The translations under genes and the position numbers were made by a program. Shown piece by piece: positions 44,301 to 54,641 of a stretch of 64,000 nucleotides of DNA (positions are counted from its first letter, which is position 1; every line of letters begins with the position of its first letter). The notes under the pieces were generated by a model. It had not been told where the DNA came from. It searched no databases and worked only from the letters and a program-made list of their open reading frames with translations. Source of the stretch: Brachionus koreanus (Eukaryota; Rotifera; Eurotatoria; Ploima; Brachionidae); the NCBI GenBank assembly GCA_016987375.1, contig PJRA01000220.1, positions 398,356-462,355 on the forward strand. Reading direction: 5' to 3'.

Positions 44301-46542
44301 GTTTTGACGAAATAATTATGGTTTAGGAGTAACATTGTACTAAAAAATGCAATTTAGCAAACCAATCGACTAGCTTGTCTACTTAAGTTAAATTCATTCA
44401 ATTGATGTCGATGAGATAAATCTAAAATCAGGAACAGTTTAATTTTAAGTAATCAGTAAGCGAATCACTCTATATTTGAAAAATGTATCTTGTGTAAAGT
44501 AAAGTATTAGCGATTTTGAATAAATAAACCACTTATTTTGTTATTCGTTTAGATAATAAAATATGGCTTTTAAACAAAAATTTTTTATCATTTTTATTTT
44601 AAGTCTTTAATTTTCAAATTTGTTTTATCATAAAAATTCTAAGAATTTAAAAAATAAAAAATATTCCAGTTTTTTATTAAGAATGATTATGAATTGCTAT
44701 ATTAATTGATATATTAATGCCTTGTTTCATATTTTGACAATTAAAATTCTGAAAAGCTTATTATAAAAAATTTAAAAAAATATATATTATTGGCAAAATG
44801 AAAATAATTTTACATCTTTACATTTTCATATTTTTAGATTTTGTTGTGCAATTTTTCAGAAAATTAAAAAATCTCCTTCAAATTATTTGGAAAACAAAAA
44901 TAAAATTAAAAAATTTCTTAAATATAACTTGAAAAAACCTTAGTTTATTTGAAAAGGTTCTACACATTGTCACAAAATGAGCTAACCAGAGACATCACTT
45001 GAATTACAAAAATCGATTGTGAACTTAAGTTTTTGATACAATGCATTAAAAAACTAGAAGAAAAGGTAGAGGAAAATCAATCAATTAACACACTAACAAC
45101 TAGATAACTTAAACATAATTACAGCAGTGACGGTGATGTTGCGAGCAATTTTTTCTGAAGCATAGCAAATGTTCAAATATTTCAATTTAATGAAAACATT
45201 TTTTAACCAAAAAATGAAAGTTTAGATTTATTGTAGCTTTATTCACTATTATTTAGATGTGATTTTTCAAATTTTTGAAAATTTTTCAAAGAATAAATTG
45301 ATGTTTAATAACATGCCCTATTACTGAGGTTAAGTATTAACAAAACATAAAAACGTGAATCTAAAAAAAAAACCCAACATAAACTAGAATTTAAATTTTG
45401 AATCCTAAAAAAAAAGTGAATTTTGAAATAAAAATGATTTTATTGTTATTAAAACAAAAAAATATAGTTTCGTAAACAGTGTATAAACATAAAAAGTGAA
45501 TAAAATATTATATGAAATTTAAAATAAAACTTAAAACTTTTCTTTTTAGTTGGTGTTCTATCAATAAGTTAAATTTTGATGATCATTAAATACGAGTTCT
45601 TTATCCGTTTTGTTGTTGAAATGTAAAAGAATGCCATATATGAAGACGTTTTCAACTTTTTATGTGTTTTAATTTTGATTTTTGTTTTAAAATAATGTTT
45701 ATGTTTTATTAACTTTATGTAGATACAAAATTTTTGTGTTAATTCATAAAACATGAAATTATATTTATGCTTGATTCACAGTTTATATGTTTTATTACCC
45801 TATTACTGTTAATATCAGATCAAAAATTTTTAAGAAATTAATAAAAATTGTTGTAAAAAATCTATTTTTTGCTAAAATGAAAATCAAGTTCTAATTTAAT
45901 CTTGGAATAAATTTACTACTTAATAAAAAAAAAACATTGTTTATTTAAGATGACCCTATCAATCGATAAATCAAGTTTAAATACTTATGTTTCTATAGAA
46001 ACAAATAGAAACAAGATGCTGAAAATATTTGTATAAGATAGCAACAAACCATTAACATTGTTGATGGAAGTGTTGGTTTTGGCGTCATTTTGCATGTTGG
46101 TTGAAGACGACGGATCGGATCCAAACTTTAATTTATGATACTTGATTCTTTCTTGTTTTAAAGCTAATTCAAGCATTTTAATACGTCTTAGTAAATTATT
46201 TTTAAGATTTTCTTGTCCTCGGCGTTCGCCTTGCAAAAACGAAATCTTTGTCTTCAAAATTAAAAATATTAATTTAAGCTAATTTAAAAAATTGAATTAG
46301 CTAACCATTAGCTCGGCTCTATCGAGCTCCCACTGCTGCCGCTCGAATTCAAACCGGTTCCATTCGTGCTGCAAAAAATGAAGTATTCCCGGCATGGAGT
46401 ATGTATTGCTGGTCCTGTCCGACGCATTAGTCGGCTGTGTGCTGTTGGAAGAAGAGTTAGACGACGGGTTCATGGATGTGTTCACCTCTCCATTGGTGTT
46501 TATGCCCCCGCCTGACATCACCACATCATCTGATCGTTCCAT
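38383..46542 (-). CDS. STRN: Striatin family scaffold (STRIPAK subunit)
   Basis: Scaffold and PP2A B'''-type regulatory subunit of the STRIPAK complex. Eight exons: 46542-46306, 46251-46050, 43341-42341, 42287-42127, 39420-39248, 39191-38865, 38790-38608 and 38552-38383. They sum to 2454 nt (817 aa), near the family size, with all phases consistent. The N-terminus carries the caveolin-binding and coiled-coil segment (YSMPGILHFLQHEWNRFEFE, then FLQGERRGQENLKNNLLRRI). Exon 3 encodes an Ile-Lys-Gln-Gly-Arg-Gln-Leu-Leu-Lys-Gln-Tyr-Leu block, a calmodulin-binding-like region and an acidic stretch. Exons 4-8 encode WD40 repeats, starting LRGHFDSIRCLAFH and ending GGADAIVKIYV. Introns 2 and 4 are 2.7 kb each and hold transposon remains; a partial copy of exon 3 lies at 36.2 kb. 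Confidence 0.93.
40480..41396 (+). mobile_element. Internally deleted DNA transposon with ~40-bp TIRs, possibly MULE-like
   Basis: Terminal inverted repeats: left 40480-40520 and right 41357-41396. Both begin ATTYCTACACTGTGTT and share the AAAATATTTTAT block, with a handful of differences. Inside are three short plus-strand frames. The first (from about 40599) reads FFDQKFNAYSEFKNELDSWC and CVLSK, resembling the N-terminal zinc-finger-like part of Mutator-type transposases. The next two carry IKNLCEEITNLVCSAGENEF and polar C-terminal-like sequence. No DDE catalytic core is present, so the middle of the transposase seems deleted. No convincing 8-10 bp target duplication was found. The element lies in intron 4 of striatin, opposite in strand. 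Confidence 0.6.
41640..42120 (-). mobile_element. LINE reverse transcriptase relic in striatin intron
   Basis: Minus-strand frames contain the RT order. NAFDRV (motif DKAFDxV) lies near 42095, followed by WIRSFLHLRSFRVNVNGHLS, then LKGSVISPLHFTIF (motif PQGSVLSPLLFxIY), then LRFAGDLQ in place of F/YADD. Stops and the altered ADD box show it is inactive. It runs in the same direction as striatin and stops almost at the donor side of exon 4. Confidence 0.6.
44100..44320 (-). repeat. Striatin intron 2 segment with a diverged copy at 36.0 kb
   Basis: Its reverse complement aligns with 36000-36200 along most of its length. The two share GCACAGATTTTGCACAC, CGCTGTAGGTGAAACAAC and TTTCTCTTAAAATA blocks. 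It is clearly more diverged than the neighbouring exon-3 copy. It has no coding content. Confidence 0.7.
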
Positions 46543-46796
46543 TTTGGATTTTTTTGTTCAAACTTGGCCTTTCTTTTAATTCACTGGAACAAAAGCATAA
46601 GTCTAAAATAAAATTTAAATTTATTTAGTCCAGTCACTTTTGAATGGCAAAAATTAAAATGAGAAAAAAGTGTTTTTTTATGTTATTCTAAATAACTCAC
46701 GACTAATAAAATGCTCACACTGGATCTTGCTGTTTTAAATTTAACACGAAGCTAGCATATTTGCATGCTATTATTAAAAAAATAATAAAAAATACA

Positions 46797-46858
46797 AAGA
46801 GAGAAAAAAAGAGAGAGTGATAGAGAGAGAGAGAGAGAGAACAAGAGAGGAGAGAGAG
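46797..46858. repeat. (GA)n microsatellite
   Basis: An interrupted run of GA dinucleotides of about 60 bp, roughly 250 bp upstream of the striatin start codon. Confidence 0.9.
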
Positions 46859-47268
46859 TTATTTAAAATATTAATTATAATTTTAAGAATAATAAAAAAT
46901 AATTTCTGTACGGGCCAAGTGTTTGAGGAAGAAATTGCAAGCGGCTTAGATAATTAGAATAAAGAGTTATGAATAATTTGAAATATTATAATTGCTGGTG
47001 GCCCTACTGCTATTTGAATTGATTGTTTGACTTGCCAACAAAGACCAGCATTCATCACCCCCAAAATTTATAATTTTATTTTCTCATTTGAATGTTCTGT
47101 ATACATCAACACTTAAATGAGAATGCAGATTTATGATTGAATTTCAACTGCGAATTTAAAAAATGTTTGCTTTGTTCAGAATTTTTTCTGTGTAAAGTAA
47201 TCATTAACTTCGAGCAATAAATTAGACTTTGATTACACAGAGCGTCGTTTGGCTTTTTTGATTTTGTC

Positions 47269-47327
47269 NNNNNNNNNNNNNNNNNNNNNNNNNNNNNNNN
47301 NNNNNNNNNNNNNNNNNNNNNNNNNNN
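47269..47327. other. Assembly gap (59 N)
   Basis: Run of 59 undetermined bases in the intergenic region upstream of striatin. Confidence 1.
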
Positions 47328-48014
47328 ATAATTTATCTTAGTTTCCTAGGTCTTTTTTTTTAAATTCAATCAAAAACACATAAGTGTTCCTTTTATTGAC
47401 TTTATTTTTTAATTAAAAAATTTTAAATAGAACTGTTTTGACATGATGAATTAAATTAATTTTTTTAAATAGCAAATAAATCAATAATAATAATTTAATA
47501 TAGGACGTCAATATACCTCAGCACAAATTTACAAAAAATATCAGAAATTCAGTGATTTGAAAGTTCCTGTGTCTCATTACTTGCTATACTGTTGAATGAG
47601 TACAGAAGAAGTTTTAAATCTTTTTTTTGTGAACAATCTAATAATCCATTTTGTAATTGCTACCTTATCACAAATTTTTTTTTATACAACAAATAAATCA
47701 ATATTGATATTTACCTAAATCTCAATAAAAAAATATGTTTATTTTTTTCTGAGTGAGCTAACGTTCAAAAAAAGATTTAGAAATAAAACAAAATAAAGTT
47801 CCAGTATTCATTAACATTGTAAGAAGTGCGACCCAAAAATGCTAAAAAAAGAGGTCATTATTGGCCTAACGGTTGTACTAAATAAAAGCTTTGTTTTTTA
47901 AACTGAATTAGTATAAATTTTTAAATGCATTAATTAATTATATGCTTTGCTTTGCTTATTTAATTCTAGAAAATTTTATAAATTGAAAACTTTAAATAAA
48001 ATTTTTGAAATTTT

Positions 48015-48239
48015 GTGCTATTTTTGGTCCTTGAGTTTTTGTTTCACTTCAAAAAAAATATGCTTCTTTGCTCAACTTTTGGAAAGGTAGCTTTGTTTCT
48101 TCAAGATAACACTAGATCTCATTCAGCTACAAGAACAAATCACAAAAATAGAAGAGCTGAAAAGGTAGAACTTCTTTTTCATCCAGCTTATAATCCAGAT
48201 GTTTTCATTGTAACACTAGGAAGCACGAGGGATTTTTAG
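48015..48239 (+). mobile_element. Mariner transposase relic
   Basis: Plus-strand reading contains VSLQKKYASLLN in one frame, then after a shift VALFLQDNTRSHSATRT and VELLFHPAYNPD. This is the mariner sequence around the second catalytic Asp (LQDN-x-R-x-H) and the HPxYxPD block. The VSLQ-x-K stretch also appears in the relic at 16370-16800, so they belong to one family. No terminal repeats or target duplication were identified, and the frame break shows it is dead. Confidence 0.65.
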
Positions 48240-48732
48240 ACCTTTTTACAAAACTGAAACTTAAATATTTTTTGATTGAAATAAAATTCTATAAAATAGC
48301 TTTTAAAAACTAAGTATCTTTATTTTATTGAAAAATTTAATAAGGTTTCAGAAAAAACATTTAATTTGTCTTCATAACTTATTTAATTAAAAAAATGAAA
48401 AAACATCTAATTTTGAAGTAAAAATTTTATTTTTCTACAGAAAGAAAAAAAAAGGATTTAAGTATTGTTAAAAATTATATTTAATAATTTCAACTTTATT
48501 TCTTGTAGCATTAAATATATCGCTAATTTTTTTTGTTTTTCGAAAATATCTATTTTAGCTCAAGTAATTATCTTGAGAAATTTAAAATTCCCACAAACTT
48601 TTTAGTCTATTCAAGCTGAAAATTTTAATTTCTAAATTTTGGTTAATAAATGATTAAAATTTAACAATAAAGTTGTTGTGAATTAATTTTTAATCTTTAT
48701 AAAAAACATAAAATTTAAATAAATATTTTATT

Positions 48733-49338
48733 TTAAATAATTTTTAAAAACATCAATTCACTTTTGTGACTTATTGTAATAAAAAATGTTATAAAAATTG
48801 AGAAAAAATTAATCTTGTTGTAATTTTTCGAATAGTTACTTTGATTTAAACCTAATAAGTTTGTTTTAGTTGTTGACTTTATCTGTCTATAAGAGAAACT
48901 ATCTGAAAATGTTGTCTCCAATTGTGTGAAAAATGATGCCGTCTTTCCACAAACAGTTCGATAATTCGAGTATTCCGTTTTGACTACAAAATTAGAGTCA
49001 AAATTTCTACAGATTAAATCTGCAAAAAAGCATTCCGAATTGTTATCATATTTACAATTGGTTTCACATGATGACATTTTTTCACACAAAGTGCTACAAG
49101 CATAATCATGACAGTCGCCTTCTGAAACTAAATTTATTTGACCTGTTTCTAAGCAAACTGAACAAATGTTCAAAACTAAACTTTGGCAGCATTTACAATC
49201 ACAAATTCCGTTTTCTGAAATAGTTATTTCTTTTGTTTCTGATGATAAGGCACAGTACCAATTTTGTGGACAATTACTTTGACACAAATAAATTTTGACT
49301 AAATATAAAGCTATTATGTAATTGAATAAAAGGTTCAT
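48733..49338 (-). CDS. Cysteine-rich secreted or GPI-anchored protein, unknown family
   Basis: Single-exon gene of 201 aa. An N-terminal signal peptide (about residues 1-19) leads to a region of about 120 residues with around 20 cysteines (CPQNWYC, ICDCKCCQ, ICSVC, CHDYACSTLCEKMSSCETNC). A serine/threonine-rich spacer follows, and then a hydrophobic C-terminus (INFFSIFITFFITI) with a short polar tail. This layout fits an extracellular disulfide-rich domain tethered by a membrane span or a GPI anchor. No known domain is recognised. It lies divergent from the sulfotransferase gene 640 bp away. That the frame is a real gene is inferred from its length and composition in AT-rich DNA. Confidence 0.6.
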   Translation of the reverse strand: MNLLFNYIIALYLVKIYLCQSNCPQNWYCALSSETKEITISENGICDCKCCQSLVLNICSVCLETGQINLVSEGDCHDYACSTLCEKMSSCETNCKYDNNSECFFADLICRNFDSNFVVKTEYSNYRTVCGKTASFFTQLETTFSDSFSYRQIKSTTKTNLLGLNQSNYSKNYNKINFFSIFITFFITISHKSELMFLKII

Positions 49339-49978
49339 CGATAATGCAAAATGAATTTTAGAAAAAAAAAATTTTTTTGATTACTTAATCTGAGAAATGA
49401 CGATAATTTAAATAATAATTTCTCGATATTCCTAATTCCTAGTTTTAATATATAAATTTAAATGTAACTGGAGATGGATTAGAGGTTTTTTTTACTCAAG
49501 TAAGCTCAGCTTTAATTACATATTAAAACTTAAATAAAAAGATTAATTAAAGCATGTTTTTTAGAAATTGAGTGTATAAATTTGTTGTATGTTACTAATT
49601 AAATTTAATATTTAATTACAAGACAAGCATGTTAAACTACACCAGATTGGTTTTTGTTTAAAGAACTTTTTGATTTGATTGATTCTTGGAACTGGAATGT
49701 CTTGGGTTTCGAACTTTCATATAAGATGAAATTGAACGATTAAAATTGCACTTTCCAAGATATTCTGAGCAATTTTTCACATATATTTTTTGATTTACAC
49801 TTATTTTGTTAGAAAAATTTAAAATGCTGATTCAATCATTTTTGCTTAAATAGTTTCGTTTTTTTAATTTGCATAAAAATTATTTTTGACGAATCTGTTT
49901 GATTGTAGCTGTTTTATTTAAGTGTAAGCATCAATTATTAAAAGAATTTTTCTTTACAAAATATTTACAAAAAAAACT
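49339..49978. other. Divergent promoter region
   Basis: AT-rich 640-bp spacer between the cysteine-rich gene (-) and the sulfotransferase gene (+); both promoters should be here. No defined element recognised. Confidence 0.4.
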
Positions 49979-51028
49979 ATGAAAAAAGCATTTATTACAT
50001 TTATTTTATTTGTTATTCTATTCTATTATTATTTTAATCGATTTGAATCTAAAAAAGCTTTCAAGATAACTAATTCTAATACTTTATATGAAAAATTGTT
50101 TTCCAAAAGAATTAAAAACATTTATTTCCTGAAGACACACAAAACTGGTGGAAGCGCTGTTAACAACGTACTTTATCGTTTAGCAGTAAAATTCAAAATG
50201 AAAAATGTAGATAATTTAAAAAAAATGAAGAGACCTAAATTTAACAAAATATTTTTCGGAAAACATTCCATTCACAGATCAAAAGTGGCTGAAAGAATTT
50301 TTCACCGCAATGACTCTCTTTACATCACCATACTTCGTAATCCAGTTGATCAATTTCTGTCAAGATTGAATTATCGTCCAAACGAAAGAGAACTTTTAGA
50401 AAATTACTTTAGATCATTTTATCACAAACCAAATAATTTAACAAAGCTGAAATTGGATAAAAAAACAAATCAAAGGTTCAAATGCTTGACAAGAAATTTG
50501 ATGAGCTATGATTTAGGCTATGTTAAATGTGGAGGATTTTACAATGGTTCAAAAGAAAGTCTTATTAAAAAATTTAAAAAAGATTTTGATTTGGTACTGT
50601 TGAACGAATATTTTGATGAAGGCATGATTTTACTAAAAAAAATTCTCAACATTTCTTACGAAGATGTGGTATGTTTGAGTGTAAACGAAGGAACTAAGCC
50701 GCCTAGCGAAAATCAACGAAAACTAGTAGAAGAGATTATTCCAAAAATGAGCAATGCCGACTTTATTTTGTACAATTATTGGAAAATAGAGTACGAAAAG
50801 ATATCACCATATTTGAAAGATGAAGTAAAAAAGCTAAAATTTTTGAACAATAGGTATCAAAATAAATGCACACAAGGAAGAAAGGATAAAATATTTTTTG
50901 CTGATGTTCCTTTTAAAGCATTTATTTTGAAGAAAAATTTACCAAAAAATTTGGCGAAAAAGTGCTGGTTGCTCACTAGAACTAATGCTGAGATGGATAA
51001 TTTTCATTCAAGTTTAAATTTTGAATAA
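49979..51028 (+). CDS. Galactose-3-O-sulfotransferase-like enzyme
   Basis: Golgi type II membrane enzyme expected to transfer sulfate from PAPS to the 3-hydroxyl of galactose on glycolipids or glycoproteins (Gal3ST/cerebroside sulfotransferase family). One exon encodes 349 aa, somewhat shorter than the roughly 400-480 aa of vertebrate members. An N-terminal anchor (about residues 4-20) follows a two-lysine cytoplasmic tip. The 5'-phosphosulfate loop is FLKTHKTGGSAVNNVLYR (about 50-67) and the 3'-phosphate site is ITILRNPVDQFLSRL. The later LLNEYFDEGMILLKKIL is also typical of the family. It could be an intronless expansion member. The acceptor glycan is unknown. Confidence 0.88.
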   Translation: MKKAFITFILFVILFYYYFNRFESKKAFKITNSNTLYEKLFSKRIKNIYFLKTHKTGGSAVNNVLYRLAVKFKMKNVDNLKKMKRPKFNKIFFGKHSIHRSKVAERIFHRNDSLYITILRNPVDQFLSRLNYRPNERELLENYFRSFYHKPNNLTKLKLDKKTNQRFKCLTRNLMSYDLGYVKCGGFYNGSKESLIKKFKKDFDLVLLNEYFDEGMILLKKILNISYEDVVCLSVNEGTKPPSENQRKLVEEIIPKMSNADFILYNYWKIEYEKISPYLKDEVKKLKFLNNRYQNKCTQGRKDKIFFADVPFKAFILKKNLPKNLAKKCWLLTRTNAEMDNFHSSLNFE

Positions 51029-51989
51029 AATTTAAAAATACAATCATTTTGTTTAAAAACTTATTATTTTTAGATAATCATAGATGATATAACAAAAAGC
51101 ATAAATTATAATTTAATCTTTGAGAAAATTTTAAAAATTAAACTTCATAGTCGACTGATTAAAACTTAATTTATTAAATTTAAATGAAAATTTTAATATT
51201 TAAAATTTAGATTTTTATAAAAATAAATTGTTAATTAGTTTTTTTTTTTGAATCATCTATAAATTTATGTCAAATTTTTAAAAATTCTTTTAAAAACTCA
51301 ATATAGTTCAAATTTATATTATTTTAAATTGATAGCTATAATGTTGTATATTTTAATATATATCTTTTGATCATAAAACAATTTATGAGTCATTTATATT
51401 ATCATTAAGGTCATCAACAAAAACAAGAAACTAACAATGTTATTGTTCATAATCTAACCATTAAAAGTCTAACTCAAGTTGTTTAAAATAATGATGGATT
51501 CATCGGAAAGTAATTTCGATGGAACCCTACGTTTTTATTGATGTCTTATGAATGATAGCTAAGTACTTTTGATAAATTAAACAAACAGCAAAATGTTTAC
51601 AAGTATAAATAAACATAATAATTTTAATCATAGTAAATTTTCTCTTCTTTTCTATAGTTATCAACAGATTTTTGTATTATTTTTATAAAATAATTGAAAG
51701 ATTGCCATTTTAAAGAGATAAATGCCAGTTGAATAATTATAAGTGATAAATCATTTGGCCGCGATCTATTATAACTCAAAAACACTAAAATTAAATCAAA
51801 GTTAGGACTAAAGACTTGCGACATTTAAACAACTTTGGTTTAAGTAAAATATATCTAAGGAGTGGTATTAATCAATTTTTTAATTTTTTTACATTGAATT
51901 TTCAATAAAAAATATTTTTAATTATTATTTATTTAATAATCAATGTTGAAAATTGAAAATTTTGAAAAAATTTGAAATTATCATAAATT
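51029..51989. other. Intergenic, nothing recognised
   Basis: AT-rich sequence between the sulfotransferase gene and the retrotransposon. No target-site duplication for the retroelement could be pinned down. Confidence 0.35.
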
Positions 51990-53905
51990 ATGGAGGAAAA
52001 CTTCATTGACACTGGATCAACTTTACAAAGGTCTATATCGTCATCGTAACAGACAACAGACTATATGTATGATATCCGAGACGTCAAGAAGACCAAAAAG
52101 GTCAAATCTTAGTACGGATCAGAAGCCCGCTGAACCTCGTTGCGTCGATATGGCCGAGTTTGCAATTTGGAAGAATCGAGTGATAGTTTTAGAGGATCTC
52201 GAATGGATTGTCAAATCAAAAGAAAAAGTTATAGAAGAACTCTTAAAAAAAAATTGAAAATCAAGGTCAGATAATTGAAAAACTGACAAAAAGAGTGCAG
52301 CAACTGGAGAGTACAGATAATGAAAAATTCAATGAAAGAATCGTACATATAGAAGCAAAGTTTAATGAACGAATTGCTGTATTAGAATCCAAATTGGATG
52401 TTCAAACATCGAGACTAGATGTAAATGGCGAAGGCAACGTTGAAATTTAATTGTTAAGAAGAATAATAGAAAAACTGAAAAGAATTTTAAAGAGAAAAAA
52501 AATTATGTAATTAATGATATTAGAATAGTCAGGGGGAGTGGTGGATCTTATTCTAGCCAGGACAATGTAATCTGTAAATCTTAATAATTGGAAGTCAACA
52601 TGAATTTGTTCGAAAGAAAGGATGTGTAACGAACCTACTTGAAACGCTTGATATGATCACGTCTGAGTTGGCAAAAGGTAACAGTGTGGATGAAATACTA
52701 TTAGACTTCTCTAAGGCTTTTGATACGGTACCGCATCAACAACTTCTTCATAAACTACGTGGTTATGGGCTAGGTGAGAATATAGTAAGGTGGCTCGAAG
52801 ACTTTTTAAGTATGAGAACTCAGCGGGTTGTACTTGGTGATGAAGTTTCTAGATGGTCAGAGGTACTGAGTGGAGTTCCGCAAGGGTCTGTTCTTAGACT
52901 TCTGCTATTTGTTCTGTACATAAATGACCTACCCGACTGCGCTTCAAATAGAATAGAATTGTACGCAGATGACTCAAAATTACTCGGTTTAGTTAATAAT
53001 GTTTATGAGAGAGCGATGTTACAGAAAGATCTGGATGCAGTATGTCAATGGATAGAGGTTTGGCATATGGGATTGTGTGCTAACAAATGTAAAGTAATGC
53101 ATTTCGGCAGACTAAATGAAAGGCATAAGTATACACATAAAAGAAAAAGAAATATTACATTATCGACCACAGAGTATGAAAGGGATCTTGGAGTGATGGT
53201 TTCATCAGATTTAAAATGGACTAGACAAGTGAAAAGTGCTTGTGCGAAAACGAGTAGGGTACTTGGAATGCTAGAGCGACGTTTACAAGTAGAGAGGAAA
53301 GACTGTGGGTTAGATTGTATATATCCATGGTGAGACCCCACCTAGATTACCTAGTGCAGGTTTGTAATCCAAGTATGAAAATGGACGTGAATGCGTTGGA
53401 AATGGTGCAAGAAAGGGCAACAAAAATACCGTTGTCTGTAAGAAATATGCCGTATAAAATGAGGCTGACAAAATTAGGACTGACAAAGCTGAGTGAAAGA
53501 AGAGTGAGAGGGGACCTGATTGAAATGTACAAATTAGTGAATGGAATAGAAAAGATAAGCTTGGTCAAGAATCTAGTGAATAAATCAGAAAACAAGGGAC
53601 CAGCCGGGGCGTTAAGACGAAATAGCATCAGAGTCCAGAGAGAGAGTTTCCCAGCTCTAATTAGAAACGATCTGCAGCTGCATTAGCGCCAGACACGTAT
53701 TTTTCTCAAAAAGAGTAGTTCCGCATTGAAATAAGTTGCCAGAAAATGTAGTGAAATCCAAGTCAACGGCTAACTTTTAAATGGCCTTAGATAAGTTCAA
53801 TGGAATCGGCTGTTACAGCTCTACACGGCCGATTGGTGGTGATGGGCTTAGAAAATCTACATGTTAGGTGTCGCAGCAAGAACAACTAATCTTACTATTA
53901 AAAAA
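51990..53905 (+). mobile_element. Degenerate non-LTR retrotransposon (CR1/Jockey-like) with ORF1 joined to RT
   Basis: The 5' part (about 51990-52450) encodes an ORF1-like coiled coil (VLEDLEWIVKSKEKVIEELL, then after a shift IEKLTKRVQQLES). From about 52590 a reverse transcriptase frame reads QHEFVRKKGCVTNLLETLD, DFSKAFDTVPHQQLLHKL, GVPQGSVLRLLLFVLYINDL and YADDSKLLG, so the core RT boxes are present. After a frame shift near 53312 come YISMVRPHLDYLVQV and ERRVRGDLIEMYKLVNG. A last part with stops reads RHVFFSKRVVPH and NKLPENVVKS. There is no room for the AP endonuclease normally between ORF1 and RT, so an internal deletion is likely. The 3' end is near 53905. Confidence 0.85.
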
Positions 53906-54641
53906 TTTTAATTAATTAATTGAGTAATGAGTTTGATTAATACAATTAGTCAAATACATAAAGCAAAATTTGAATTCTTGACTAATAATAAAAATTTATA
54001 AAAAATTTATCGAAATAATTTAAAAATATTAATAAATTCATAGATTTTTTTTTTAAGATTTAAATATATTATTTTTATTATTTTGAAAAAAAAAATTTTT
54101 TTAATAGTTTTCCTCATTTTTGGTTAAAAATCAATAAAAACAGAATAAATTTACACCAACTATGACTAATTTTTTGGCGAATTTTAATTTAGTTTGATTA
54201 AAACTAATGATAATTGCATGCATATAAATATTACTTTAGTTTTTAAAATTTTGCACGAATTCCAATATTTTTTTTCTAAATAAATATATCTGACTATATT
54301 AATTTGCAATATCTAAAGCGTATACAAACCTCTCTAAAATAAAATGAAAATGAATAAATAAATATATGTAAAAATTAAAATTACTTAAATTTTATTATTT
54401 TTTTTTCTATATATACAATATATGTAAAAAGGACTTTCGCTATAGAAATTTATTATACCCTCTTGGTCTTTTACAATTCACTTTGACAAATCGACATAAA
54501 AAATCTAAAATTATTTTTATCTCCGTCTTCCTTAGACATAGAATAATAAATAATAAAGTTTTTTTTTGAATTATTAGTTATTCAGTTAAACAGCTAATCG
54601 GTCTCTAAATAACAACAACGACATAAATTCATAAAGACGAA
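53906..54641. other. 5' flank of USP47
   Basis: AT-rich spacer between the retrotransposon and the USP47 start; should contain its promoter. Nothing else recognised. Confidence 0.4.

Larger units (their letters stand above)
46543..48014. other. 5' flank of striatin and intergenic sequence, with a gap
   Basis: Contains the probable striatin promoter, a GA-rich microsatellite and an assembly gap. No gene is seen. The stretch 46990-47240 is less AT-rich but without recognised content. Confidence 0.4.
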
